Assembly (NCBI GenBank): GCA_003553305.1
Contig: PWEB01000079.1
Location: 1-5,232, forward strand
DNA length: 5,232 bases
Source: Syntrophomonadaceae bacterium
Lineage (GTDB): Bacteria > Bacillota > Dethiobacteria > DTU022
Direction: 5' to 3'
Position numbers and translations under genes: made by a program. Below, piece by piece: positions 5,232 through 5,232 of the stretch. Below the pieces are notes generated by a model, which worked only from the letters and a program-made list of their open reading frames with translations, did not search any database and had not been told where the DNA came from. The first letter of the stretch is position 1. Each line of letters begins with the position of its first letter.

Positions 5232-5232
5232 G

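Overview
The window looks like chromosomal DNA from an anaerobic, low-to-mid GC Gram-positive (Firmicutes/Clostridia-like) bacterium. The basis is the strong GGAGG-type ribosome binding sites, the use of GTG starts, the tight same-strand gene packing, and a gene set rich in ferredoxin-type iron-sulfur and ferredoxin-linked redox proteins. This is an inference from style and gene content; there is no rRNA or other lineage marker in the window. All genes are on the + strand. I see no mobile element, CRISPR array, tRNA or rRNA.

Layout. Bases 1-284 are the C-terminal end of a PEP-utilizing enzyme (phosphohistidine swivel domain, PPDK-like) whose start is outside the window. A 74-bp gap leads to an unusually long glyceraldehyde-3-phosphate dehydrogenase homologue (359-1612). 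After 22 bp comes a DUF362 protein with a C-terminal 2x[4Fe-4S] ferredoxin domain (1635-2765). The 161-bp gap 2766-2926 holds a good sigma-A-type extended -10 promoter and a short leader. This drives serA (2927-4522), a small CPWC glutaredoxin (4544-4792) and, overlapping it by 11 bp, a ferredoxin:thioredoxin reductase (FTR) catalytic-subunit homologue with an N-terminal zinc-ribbon-like segment (4782-5180).

The main discovery is in that last gene. Read conventionally it stops at TGA 5154-5156, immediately after Gly-His-Cys-Tyr, which removes the last active-site cysteine of the FTR family (the second Cys of the C-terminal Cys-X-Cys). If this TGA is read through, the protein continues Asn-Leu-Phe-His-Leu-Lys-Glu and stops at 5178-5180. 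This recreates the family's C-terminal pattern Cys-X-(Cys)-X-Leu-Phe with the TGA exactly at the redox-active cysteine. A stem-loop at 5172-5192 (8-9 bp, loop containing G near its start, about 23-25 nt after the TGA) has the geometry of a bacterial SECIS element and is a poor intrinsic terminator. I therefore annotate the gene as a probable selenocysteine-containing FTR catalytic subunit of 132 residues (Sec125).

How the genes fit together: the GAPDH homologue and SerA lie on either side of the 3-phosphoglycerate node, and the PEP-utilizing enzyme acts lower in glycolysis/gluconeogenesis. The glutaredoxin and Sec-FTR probably form a ferredoxin-driven thiol-reduction pair, with the FTR as reductase and the glutaredoxin as disulfide substrate. 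That partnership is inferred from overlap and adjacency, not shown by the sequence.
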